Of a stretch of 48,624 bases of DNA, positions 43,712 through 48,624 are shown piece after piece. Made by a program: the position numbers and the translations under genes. Each line of letters opens with the position of its first letter. Position 1 is the first letter of the stretch. The stretch spans positions 1 through 48,624 of the IMG/VR virus record IMGVR_UViG_3300030098_003841, one strand, 5' to 3'. The notes beneath the pieces were generated by a model that saw only the letters and a program-made list of their open reading frames with translations, was not told the origin of the DNA and did not search any database. The DNA is from a virus.

Positions 43712-44086
43712 ATGGCACTGAATTGGAATATAGAAAGATGTAAAGACTATAAAAAACTTATCGATGAAACGGAGGGCGTAATCACAGATGCAATTATCTG
43801 GCTTACTATGAGTATCGGTATGCCAGAGATAACAAAAAAGAACCACGAAGAATTTTTCCTAAGAACACAAATCCACCAAAAAATAAATGGAGCATTTCTA
43901 AGAAAAAGCAATGGAGCACCTTTTTACATGACTATTGAAGATGTCCAAAAAAGAATCGGATTGTACACAAATGCAGATAAATTTTCAAAAGCGGTGTTCA
44001 AGTCTAGGATATATAATTCTTTGGTAAATTCGGCTATTAGGAGCAATGAAAATGAAATGGAAGAGTACGAGGAGGACAAATTATGA
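43712..44086 (+). CDS. 124-aa hypothetical protein
   Basis: Behind AAGGAGGGCAAATAAA. Helical with RCKDYKKLIDETEGVITDAI, then MPEITKKNHEEFFLRTQIHQ and a basic C-terminal third. Unrecognised. The ATGA overlap with the next gene suggests coupling. Confidence 0.65.
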   Translation: MALNWNIERCKDYKKLIDETEGVITDAIIWLTMSIGMPEITKKNHEEFFLRTQIHQKINGAFLRKSNGAPFYMTIEDVQKRIGLYTNADKFSKAVFKSRIYNSLVNSAIRSNENEMEEYEEDKL

Positions 44087-44355
44087 GCTATGAAGATATA
44101 GATAGTTGGTTTTGGGATAATGAAGAAACGAAAGCACATTGTCGAGGCTGTAAAAAAGAAAGCGAAATGACAAGACCTATTCAGTATCATAAATGGGCAA
44201 GAAGTGACGCATATGGCATATATACGGGGCTGTATTGTGGTAAGTGTTACAATGATAAAGAGAAATACACATACAGAAAAGATAGATACTACGATGAAGC
44301 ATATTGCGGAGAGTTCATGGGAACAGATAGCAATGGTGACGTGGTAGATTATTAA
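44083..44355 (+). CDS. 90-aa cysteine-rich (zinc-ribbon-like) protein
   Basis: Acidic N-terminus (DIDSWFWDNEETKAH) followed by CRGC and, later, CGKC, which should form a zinc site. Aromatic and charged residues surround it (YHKWARSDAYGIYTGLYCGK). Overlaps the previous gene by four bases. Unknown function; a DNA- or RNA-binding ribbon is possible. Confidence 0.66.
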   Translation: MSYEDIDSWFWDNEETKAHCRGCKKESEMTRPIQYHKWARSDAYGIYTGLYCGKCYNDKEKYTYRKDRYYDEAYCGEFMGTDSNGDVVDY

Positions 44356-44369
44356 TAAAGGAGCAAATA

Positions 44370-44648
44370 ATGAATAATGATTTAATAGTATTAGTAAAGA
44401 AATATTTTGACAAAGTAAATGGTAATACTTACCATTCTGTGCAATTTGAAATAGATAATAAAATATATCATAGTGGTAAAACATATGGCTATGGACGGCA
44501 ATATGAAGAAACATTTTATGATTTATGTATAGGCATACTCAAGGATAAAAGTATAGCTAAATATGTTAAAGATTTCATTAAAGCTAAATACATAGTAATA
44601 GAAAATTGTAAAGCTAAAGAATTAAAGCAAATACATGAATATAAATAG
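44370..44648 (+). CDS. 92-aa hypothetical protein
   Basis: AAAGGAGCAAATA precedes the ATG. A mixed alpha/beta protein with a Tyr-rich middle (NTYHSVQFEIDNKIYHSG; KTYGYGRQYEETFYDL) and basic end. No family recognised. Confidence 0.62.
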   Translation: MNNDLIVLVKKYFDKVNGNTYHSVQFEIDNKIYHSGKTYGYGRQYEETFYDLCIGILKDKSIAKYVKDFIKAKYIVIENCKAKELKQIHEYK

Positions 44649-44659
44649 GAGCTAATACA

Positions 44660-44863
44660 ATGAAGAATATTAAAGAATATGACGTAGCATTTACAGAAAA
44701 AGAAATAGATATGATTTGTAAATACTATGGAGTATATAATTTTGAAGAAGATGAGAATATTTTAACATATCAAGAAAGAAAGATATTAGTAGATAGATTT
44801 TTAAAAGAGTGGGATAAAAAGATAGAAAAAGCATACGAAGATATATTTATATATCCAAACTAG
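44660..44863 (+). CDS. 67-aa acidic/helical hypothetical protein
   Basis: TAGGAGCTAATACA precedes the ATG. A helix-rich charged protein (VAFTEKEIDMICKYYGVYNF, then a Lys/Glu C-terminus). Unrecognised. The following gene starts after GGAGGTAAATAA. Confidence 0.6.
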   Translation: MKNIKEYDVAFTEKEIDMICKYYGVYNFEEDENILTYQERKILVDRFLKEWDKKIEKAYEDIFIYPN

Positions 44864-44874
44864 GAGGTAAATAA

Positions 44875-45072
44875 ATGAAAATATTAATGATAGACTTAGA
44901 CGAATGTAGTGATGATTGTTTTGAACAAATTGATAGCAAATACGACTTATTAACAGAATTAAATGCTGAATGTTATGGAAAAGTATATACAAATATCAAA
45001 GAATTTGAAGATGATTTTAATAATGATTTTATAAATCAGTCAAATTGCTTAATCAAAATAATAACAAACTAG
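44875..45072 (+). CDS. 65-aa acidic hypothetical protein
   Basis: GGAGGTAAATAA precedes the ATG, the same cassette as the next gene (identical 12 bases). Very acidic (MKILMIDLDECSDDCFEQID), mostly helical. Unrecognised. Confidence 0.6.
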   Translation: MKILMIDLDECSDDCFEQIDSKYDLLTELNAECYGKVYTNIKEFEDDFNNDFINQSNCLIKIITN

Positions 45073-45083
45073 GAGGTAAATAA

Positions 45084-45263
45084 ATGATGAAGAATAAAAT
45101 AATAGATATAATAAGCAACGCAGAGGGTGTTGATATGGACACAATAAAGGAAATAAAAGAGTATCTTGATAAATTTGATGATAAAGTAGATAGGATATTA
45201 GAGGGTAAAGATAAAGCAATGGAAAGATTTACTAATAAATTAAAAGAAAAAAAGGAGGTGTGA
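45084..45263 (+). CDS. 59-aa charged helical protein
   Basis: Two ATGs in tandem at 45084 and 45087; GGAGGTAAATAA lies before. Helical, with KEIKEYLDKFDDKVDRILEG and a Lys-rich end (KLKEKKEV) that encodes the next gene's ribosome site. The stop overlaps the next ATG (TGATG). Confidence 0.6.
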   Translation: MMKNKIIDIISNAEGVDMDTIKEIKEYLDKFDDKVDRILEGKDKAMERFTNKLKEKKEV

Positions 45264-45430
45264 TGGAAAAAGGTAAATGGAAACTAATTGAATTTTACGA
45301 TGGGAAACCTTTATTTGAAGTTGCATTTTGGGTAGATGGTGATGTGCTAGATAATTCAGATTATCTTGCATTATATACTGATGATAAAATTGAGGCAAAA
45401 GACTATTTAGAAGAAAAGGAGAAAGAATAG
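45263..45430 (+). CDS. 55-aa acidic hypothetical protein
   Basis: Start within the previous stop. A compact beta pattern (KWKLIEFYDGKPLFEVAFWV) and acidic helix at the C-terminus (KIEAKDYLEEKEKE). Ends in a TAG that shares the next GTG start. Unrecognised. Confidence 0.6.
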   Translation: MEKGKWKLIEFYDGKPLFEVAFWVDGDVLDNSDYLALYTDDKIEAKDYLEEKEKE

Positions 45431-45570
45431 TGGAAAAACACATAAAAAACTATATATGTATTCGTATCTGTTATATTGAAGATGAAAGTGGGAACAAAAG
45501 ATATGATTATGAAGAAATGTTAGGAGAATTTGACGATAAATTTAAAGAACTAAAGAAAGAGGAGGTGTGA
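45430..45570 (+). CDS. 46-aa hypothetical protein, GTG start
   Basis: The GTG start overlaps the previous TAG, with AAGGAGAAAGAA before it. Short beta strands (NYICIRICYIEDESGNKRYD) followed by a charged helix ending KKEEV. The ending encodes GGAGGTG for the next gene. Unrecognised. Confidence 0.55.
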   Translation: MEKHIKNYICIRICYIEDESGNKRYDYEEMLGEFDDKFKELKKEEV

Positions 45571-45746
45571 TGAGATATTTAGCACTATCATCAAAATTTA
45601 CTATTCATAATTTAGGAGATTGTGGGGATTTTTGTTCGGCGAATGAAATAGCTGAAGAATATATGGTTGATGAGCCAATATACATAACTACAATAGATGA
45701 GTGGGAAAAACTAGCAAGAGCAATTTTAAATAAAAAGGAGGAGTGA
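45570..45746 (+). CDS. 58-aa acidic hypothetical protein
   Basis: Overlaps both neighbours by one to three bases at TGATG. The N-terminus (MRYLALSSKFTIHNLGD) and acidic centre (NEIAEEYMVDEPIYITT) give no known family. Confidence 0.58.
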   Translation: MRYLALSSKFTIHNLGDCGDFCSANEIAEEYMVDEPIYITTIDEWEKLARAILNKKEE

Positions 45747-45982
45747 TGAGTAAAGTAAAAATAAAAGTAACTGCAATAGAATGGACATCTAAACAAGTAG
45801 AGTATATTTGCGAGGTTGATTCCAAAGAATATGAATCTTGCAAAGAATATGGGCTTGGCTATTTAGATGGTAGTGATTTATCAACAGATGTAGAAGGTTT
45901 TAATGCTAAAGTAATATCTCAAAAGGTTATTGAAGATGATTATGAATCAAAAACTAAAGATGTTGAATGGGAGGAGGAGTGA
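45746..45982 (+). CDS. 78-aa hypothetical protein (KIKVTAIEWTS)
   Basis: ATG 45746 overlaps the previous stop; the GTG at 45743 is only part of the boundary cassette. An alpha/beta protein (KVKIKVTAIEWTSKQVEYIC) with an acidic C-terminus ending DVEWEEE. Its 3' end is partly duplicated at 46242-46258. Unrecognised. Confidence 0.6.
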   Translation: MSKVKIKVTAIEWTSKQVEYICEVDSKEYESCKEYGLGYLDGSDLSTDVEGFNAKVISQKVIEDDYESKTKDVEWEEE

Positions 45983-46215
45983 TGGGAAAATATAAATTAT
46001 GGAATAATAAAATAAAAGAAGAATTTAAATTTAAGAATATAAAAGATATTAAAATATTTTTAAATGAATATCATTCTGAAATATTAGGTGGACTTGATAT
46101 TAGTTATGATGAACTAGAATATCATCAATCTTGTAGTATAAACCAAATATTAGATGAGTATAATGAGTGGAAAATATATAAAAATGAAAGGAGAGTTTAT
46201 ATTTATGGAATCTAA
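45982..46215 (+). CDS. 77-aa hypothetical protein
   Basis: ATG 45982 is behind the GGAGGAG cassette; the frame upstream to 45967 is only the previous gene read in another frame. A basic, Ile/Lys-rich half is followed by an acidic helix (DISYDELEYHQSCSINQIL). Unrecognised. Confidence 0.58.
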   Translation: MGKYKLWNNKIKEEFKFKNIKDIKIFLNEYHSEILGGLDISYDELEYHQSCSINQILDEYNEWKIYKNERRVYIYGI

Positions 46216-46264
46216 ATTTATTAGGGGAAGTAAAAATAAAAATGTTGAATGGGAGGAGCTGTGA
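46205..46264 (+). pseudogene. Remnant 19-codon frame: duplicated 3' end of the 45746 gene
   Basis: A short frame from ATG 46205 ends in NVEWEEL at the boundary cassette. Its last bases (46242-46258) are identical for 17 bases to 45960-45976, the 3' end of the 78-aa gene (DVEWEEE). It looks like the leftover of a gene duplicated and then mostly deleted. It has a GGAG site nine bases before the ATG, so translation is possible. Confidence 0.5.
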
Positions 46265-46473
46265 TGAAAATGATAAAGATACCTTATGATGAGGGTAGAT
46301 TTTTTATTGAAGATGAAGAACTATGTTATAGTTATGACGGAACACTAGATGATTGTTGTGTTGTGCAGGATTTAACAGAAATGAGAGTTTGGGAGTATAA
46401 TTCACTTGTAGATGAATTAAATAAGCACTATCCAAATTATGATATTAAACATTTAACTGGAAGTTTTATATAA
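46264..46473 (+). CDS. 69-aa acidic hypothetical protein
   Basis: ATG 46264 lies in the GGAGCTGTGATG boundary. Very acidic (GRFFIEDEELCYSYDGTLDD), with Cys-Cys and aromatic residues, then MRVWEYNSLVDELNKHYPNY. No family recognised. The small size and strong negative charge would fit a phage inhibitor or DNA-mimic protein; that is only speculation. Confidence 0.58.
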   Translation: MKMIKIPYDEGRFFIEDEELCYSYDGTLDDCCVVQDLTEMRVWEYNSLVDELNKHYPNYDIKHLTGSFI

Positions 46474-46482
46474 GGAGGAGTG

Positions 46483-46800
46483 ATGAAAAATATAAATATT
46501 AACATAGATATAGAAAGGCTTGTTGATTGGTATTATAGCGACTATAAAGAGATTCAAGAGTTAGGCTCTATGGTTAAAGGTGAGATAGAAGATGGAGAAA
46601 CCTTTAGCATATCTTGGGAAACTTGTTGGGATAGTATGGGCTATATCCCATCACATATTATAAGACAAGATTCTTTAGATAAATATGGTATAGATGATTG
46701 TAGTGATTTTGAAGATTGGGAACATTACGATAAAATAGAAAACTTTGTGTTTTTTAATAACAAGGGTAAAGAAATAGCACGAAAATATTTTAGTGCTTAA
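46483..46800 (+). CDS. 105-aa acidic, Trp-rich protein
   Basis: ATG 46483 after TAAGGAGGAGTG. Acidic and rich in Trp and Tyr (IERLVDWYYSDYKEI; GETFSISWETCWDSMGYIP; DDCSDFEDWEHYDKIENFVF), with a basic tail. The largest protein of the array. Unrecognised; possible anti-host factor (inference). Confidence 0.62.
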   Translation: MKNININIDIERLVDWYYSDYKEIQELGSMVKGEIEDGETFSISWETCWDSMGYIPSHIIRQDSLDKYGIDDCSDFEDWEHYDKIENFVFFNNKGKEIARKYFSA

Positions 46801-46810
46801 AGGAGGAGTG

Positions 46811-47038
46811 ATGGCTAGATTTATATTAGATGTAAATTCAAATGGTAGTTATAAAATGGATATAAAACAAGTTGATAAAATATGTAAATCAATGAATGAA
46901 GAACTATTTAATGGCGAAATATTTAGGATTGTTTGCATTGATGATACAACAGATAACCAGTTTTATGAAGAAGAGGATAATAACAAAATAAGCGAAAAGC
47001 AAATTACCAATTATAACAATTTCTTAAAGGAGGAGTGA
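46811..47038 (+). CDS. 75-aa acidic hypothetical protein
   Basis: ATG 46811 is behind GGAGGAGTG; the frame before it is only the 3' end of the previous gene. Opens with MARFILDVNSNGSYKMDIKQ and ends acidic. The opening resembles small phage proteins with an N-terminal beta hairpin, without firm family. Stop overlaps the next start (TGATG). Confidence 0.6.
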   Translation: MARFILDVNSNGSYKMDIKQVDKICKSMNEELFNGEIFRIVCIDDTTDNQFYEEEDNNKISEKQITNYNNFLKEE

Positions 47039-47202
47039 TGAGTAAATGGGAAGAAGTATTCAGTATCTTACAAGTATTCAATCCAGAATCAGATAAATAT
47101 ATAAAACCATATCATACTATTGATGAGGAAGAAGCTACTGAAAGGTGGGAAGATATATGTTATTATATGGACACAATTAAACCAGAGGAGGAGGAAGAAT
47201 GA
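47038..47202 (+). CDS. 54-aa acidic hypothetical protein
   Basis: Between TGATG and ATGA overlaps. Helical and acidic (MSKWEEVFSILQVFNPESDK; DEEEATERWEDICYYMD; ends KPEEEEE). Unrecognised. Confidence 0.6.
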   Translation: MSKWEEVFSILQVFNPESDKYIKPYHTIDEEEATERWEDICYYMDTIKPEEEEE

Positions 47203-47486
47203 GAGTACCAGATTATGATACGATGAGAGTAATGGTGGCAACGAGAGAGGCTGAGAATATGGACGGCAACGATTTAGTAGAAATTTTATATAGTGGATAC
47301 GACGGATATAAATATGATAGCGATGAAGATATAATGGATATTTTCTTACAGATGTACGAAGCTAGAGATATCCCTAAGATTAAAATAGAAACAGACAAAC
47401 AACAATGTAAAGAATGTGGATATCTTGTATGTATATGCAAACCAGTAACATTCTATACACCACGAAGAAAAAGGAGTAATAAATGA
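47199..47486 (+). CDS. 95-aa protein with a C-terminal cysteine cluster
   Basis: Helical acidic N-terminal part (RVPDYDTMRVMVATREAENM) and a C-terminal CKECGYLVCICK cluster, likely a metal-binding knuckle, then a basic end (PRRKRSNK). The ATG overlaps the previous TGA. Unrecognised; the basic tail suggests nucleic-acid contact. Confidence 0.62.
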   Translation: MRVPDYDTMRVMVATREAENMDGNDLVEILYSGYDGYKYDSDEDIMDIFLQMYEARDIPKIKIETDKQQCKECGYLVCICKPVTFYTPRRKRSNK

Positions 47487-47668
47487 AGCATAAGCACGTA
47501 ATAGAAGTATATGAAAACATAATAAGACAAACACGAAATCACATAGGCAAGAAAGTAAATATAAAATACCCCAATAGGAAAGGTGTTGTAGCTGTAAAGA
47601 ATTACGAAGTAACGATACCACGCCTAAATCGGCTAATTGAGAGAAAAAATAAGCTGATGGGGGAATAG
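47483..47668 (+). CDS. 61-aa basic protein
   Basis: Behind AAGGAGTAATAA with ATGA overlap. Basic and helical (HKHVIEVYENIIRQTRNHIG; KKVNIKYPNRKGVVAVKN). It differs from its acidic neighbours. Unrecognised. Confidence 0.6.
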   Translation: MKHKHVIEVYENIIRQTRNHIGKKVNIKYPNRKGVVAVKNYEVTIPRLNRLIERKNKLMGE

Positions 47669-47757
47669 TGTTGGAACAAATAGCATATATAATAAAAATC
47701 GTTCTTACGATAATGTTAATAGCAACAATCATAGAACATATAATAAAAGGAGAGTAG
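47668..47757 (+). CDS. 29-aa membrane peptide, GTG start
   Basis: GTG at 47668 overlaps the previous TAG; GGGGGAA precedes it. One hydrophobic helix (IAYIIKIVLTIMLIATIIEH) with a short charged end. Stop is two bases before the next gene. Function unknown. Confidence 0.5.
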   Translation: MLEQIAYIIKIVLTIMLIATIIEHIIKGE

Positions 47758-47758
47758 C

Positions 47759-47938
47759 ATGGGAAAAAATAAAAACTTTGTAGATGATTTTCTACATATC
47801 GTAAACAACGAAGAAAGAGATACCTACTCGCATAAAGAGTGGAGTTGGGATAACCTACCACACGTTGAAGTCATGTTTGAAGTTATCAAAAGACATGATG
47901 AAAAAAATAATAGAGGAGGAATCAAACAAATAAAATAA
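47759..47938 (+). CDS. 59-aa hypothetical protein
   Basis: ATG 47759 after AAAAGGAGAGTAGC. Charged, with NFVDDFLHIVNNEERDTYSH and LPHVEVMFEVIKRHDEKNN. Last gene of the small-gene array before the structured RNA. Unrecognised. Confidence 0.6.
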   Translation: MGKNKNFVDDFLHIVNNEERDTYSHKEWSWDNLPHVEVMFEVIKRHDEKNNRGGIKQIK

Positions 47939-47942
47939 GTAG

Positions 47943-47976
47943 TTGTATATTAATATATAAGTATATTAATATATAT
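47943..47976 (+). promoter_or_regulatory. Promoter candidate with two palindromic repeats before the RNA
   Basis: The 14-bp sequence TATATTAATATATA occurs twice, at 47946-47959 and 47962-47975, 16 bases apart; TATATTAATATA is itself a palindrome. TTGTAT at 47943 and TAATAT at 47967 have an 18-base spacing that fits a sigma70 promoter, predicting a start near 47980, at the foot of the RNA's outer helix. The palindromes could be operators, perhaps for the ribbon-helix-helix protein downstream. Confidence 0.5.
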
Positions 47977-47986
47977 AGCTTTTTGA

Positions 47987-48183
47987 TATAAGAATTACAG
48001 ACAAAGATGAACCCTTGTGGGATAAAATGTTAATACTTTGTTTGTTGTTGGGGGATATTGCCAGGCGAGTAGTTAACGAAGCTGAGCGGTGAAAGCCCGA
48101 GGAAATACAAGATAGTCTGTAAAACATAGTGCTCTTGTAACTTAACTGCTAACGAGGTTCAAGCCCCCAACATAATTCTTATA
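47987..48183 (+). ncRNA. Candidate ~200-nt structured RNA with a perfect three-way junction
   Basis: Outer helix P1: 11 bp, 47987-47997 with 48173-48183. P2 follows with no gap: 47998-48006 with 48036-48044 (9 bp, one G-U), enclosing a CCC/GGG hairpin with a TTGT loop. One unpaired U (48045), then P3: TGTTGGGGG 48046-48054 with CCCCCAACA 48164-48172 (9 bp), directly abutting P1. Inside P3 is P4, AGTAGTTAA 48068-48076 with TTAACTGCT 48142-48150 (one G-U), then P6, TACAAGA 48106-48112 with TCTTGTA 48133-48139, and a short GGT-GAAA-GCC hairpin at 48088-48097. No frame of useful length crosses it. No family recognised; neither tRNA, tmRNA nor group I features fit. Confidence 0.75.
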
Positions 48184-48204
48184 ATAATTTACAATAAAAA
48201 AGGT

Positions 48205-48354
48205 ATGAGAATGAATGAGAAGAAACACATAATACTGACGAACATGGACATAGACTTATGGAAGAAATTTAAAGGTGTATGTTACACCAATGGAAAGTCT
48301 ATGAATCACGTTGTCTCACAATTAATTGAGCAATATATAAGCAACCAAGCATAA
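48205..48354 (+). CDS. Ribbon-helix-helix-like DNA-binding protein, 49 aa
   Basis: ATG 48205 (alternative 48211), just 3' of the structured RNA. An N-terminal strand (HIILTNMDIDLWKKF) and two helices (ending SMNHVVSQLIEQYI) have the layout of the MetJ/Arc ribbon-helix-helix fold. Such proteins bind DNA as dimers and repress. It likely regulates its own operon, and the palindromes at 47946-47975 are candidate operators. The stop is followed after one base by the nuclease start. Confidence 0.72.
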   Translation: MRMNEKKHIILTNMDIDLWKKFKGVCYTNGKSMNHVVSQLIEQYISNQA

Positions 48355-48355
48355 T

Positions 48356-48624
48356 ATGAAGAAATGTCCAGTAAACATAGAAAAGCTGTATAACGACTAT
48401 ATTGCCATCAAAAACGAAGAAAACTACAAAGAGCGGTATGAGGGTAAGGAAAAGTATTATCATGGCTCTGGGGCGGGTTCTTGCTCACGTAAGCTGTACA
48501 TTGAGTCAATAGAACAAGCACAGACTAGTAATCCTACAAATGAGGCTTCAAATCGTATTCTGCGTTTAGGTACGATTATACATGAAGATTTACAGAATGC
48601 TTTGTCTCCTACTATATATAGTAA
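48356..48624 (+). CDS. Cas4/RecB-like PD-(D/E)XK Fe-S exonuclease (5' part; gene crosses the circular join)
   Basis: This is the N-terminal part of the nuclease continuing at 3-647; the joined protein has 271 aa. The start at 48356 follows the ribbon-helix-helix stop by one base. The segment SGAGSCSRKLYIE carries C43, the first Fe-S ligand of Cas4/AddB-type nucleases, and LGTIIHE carries H76 near the window edge. Bases 48527-48624 are the repeated overlap. Anyone calling genes on the linear window would miss the first 57 residues. Confidence 0.9.
   Translation, partial: MKKCPVNIEKLYNDYIAIKNEENYKERYEGKEKYYHGSGAGSCSRKLYIESIEQAQTSNPTNEASNRILRLGTIIHEDLQNALSPTIYS
48527..48624. repeat. Terminal direct repeat, copy 2 (circular overlap)
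   Basis: Identical to 3-100. See the first copy: unit length implied is about 48,524 bp. Confidence 0.93.

Noticed and set aside
48060-48140. Group I intron or riboswitch core
   Set aside because: Short likenesses (AAGATAGTC, GGTGAAAGCCC) exist, but the conserved P7/P3 pairing or ligand cores cannot be built and the element is too short and not within a gene.
48150-48172. tRNA or tmRNA 3' end (GGTTCAAG followed by CCCCC)
   Set aside because: The C-run pairs with a G-run 110 bases upstream in P3, and no CCA end or tag frame is found.
647-48356. Cas4-like nuclease taken as a CRISPR component
   Set aside because: No cas1, cas2, effector genes or repeat-spacer array are present; the gene sits beside a phage annealing protein and SSB.
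3-48624. 98-bp ends as true physical terminal repeats
   Set aside because: They fall inside a gene that is continuous when the ends are joined and are about the length of an assembly overlap.

Overview
The window looks like the essentially complete genome of a low-GC, lytic-type tailed dsDNA phage. Both ends carry the same 98 bp (3-100 and 48527-48624), and one gene reads in frame across the join. The molecule is therefore circular or circularly permuted, with a unit length of about 48,524 bp. There is no tRNA, DNA polymerase, RNA polymerase, stand-alone integrase or CRISPR array. The P22-type portal, beta-propeller nozzle and very large internal proteins, with no tape-measure, sheath or tube genes, point to a short-tailed (podovirus-type) particle. 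Strong AGGAGG-type ribosome sites show a host that uses Shine-Dalgarno initiation. The host itself cannot be named from the sequence.

Layout. The plus-strand arm runs from about 43.3 kb through the join to 6.75 kb. It opens with a sigma70-like promoter and a first small gene closed by a hairpin terminator. Next come about 20 very small, mostly acidic ORFans, many joined by a repeated GGAGGAGTGATG boundary. A roughly 200-nt structured RNA follows (47987-48183), then a ribbon-helix-helix protein and a Cas4/RecB-like Fe-S nuclease that spans the join. After that come an XRE-plus-sigma-region-4 regulator, a Sak3-type (DUF1071) annealing protein, an SSB-like protein with a DADIPF tail, a small HTH protein, a second structured RNA (about 2707-2866), a run of small proteins, a DnaB-type helicase, a RuvC-like resolvase and a PD-(D/E)XK nuclease. 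This is the replication and recombination module. It appears to rely on the host polymerase.

The minus-strand arm runs from 43.17 kb down to 6.74 kb. It starts with three accessory genes, then a 578-bp gene-free gap (41565-42142) containing hairpins and a strong terminator. The packaging and virion module follows in order: small terminase candidate, a zinc-ribbon protein, a membrane/coiled-coil protein, an M15 peptidase endolysin, large terminase, portal, scaffold, major capsid protein, a hairpin-rich gap, decoration and LamG adhesin proteins, head-tail connectors, small holin-like proteins, a metallophosphoesterase, nozzle, fibre and four internal or ejected proteins. The last of these, 2,259 aa, combines a tyrosine-recombinase-like domain (R823, K856, R920, H947, Y955) with an HExxH zincin motif (H1058, E1059, H1062). 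It has the organisation of a polyvalent protein delivered with the genome. The two arms converge and overlap by 12 bp at 6736-6747.

Most notable items: the polyvalent giant protein; two three-way-junction RNAs of no family I recognise; a hairpin-dense spacer downstream of the capsid genes; an isolated plus-strand terminator with no gene in front of it; and the cassette-like array of tiny acidic genes.
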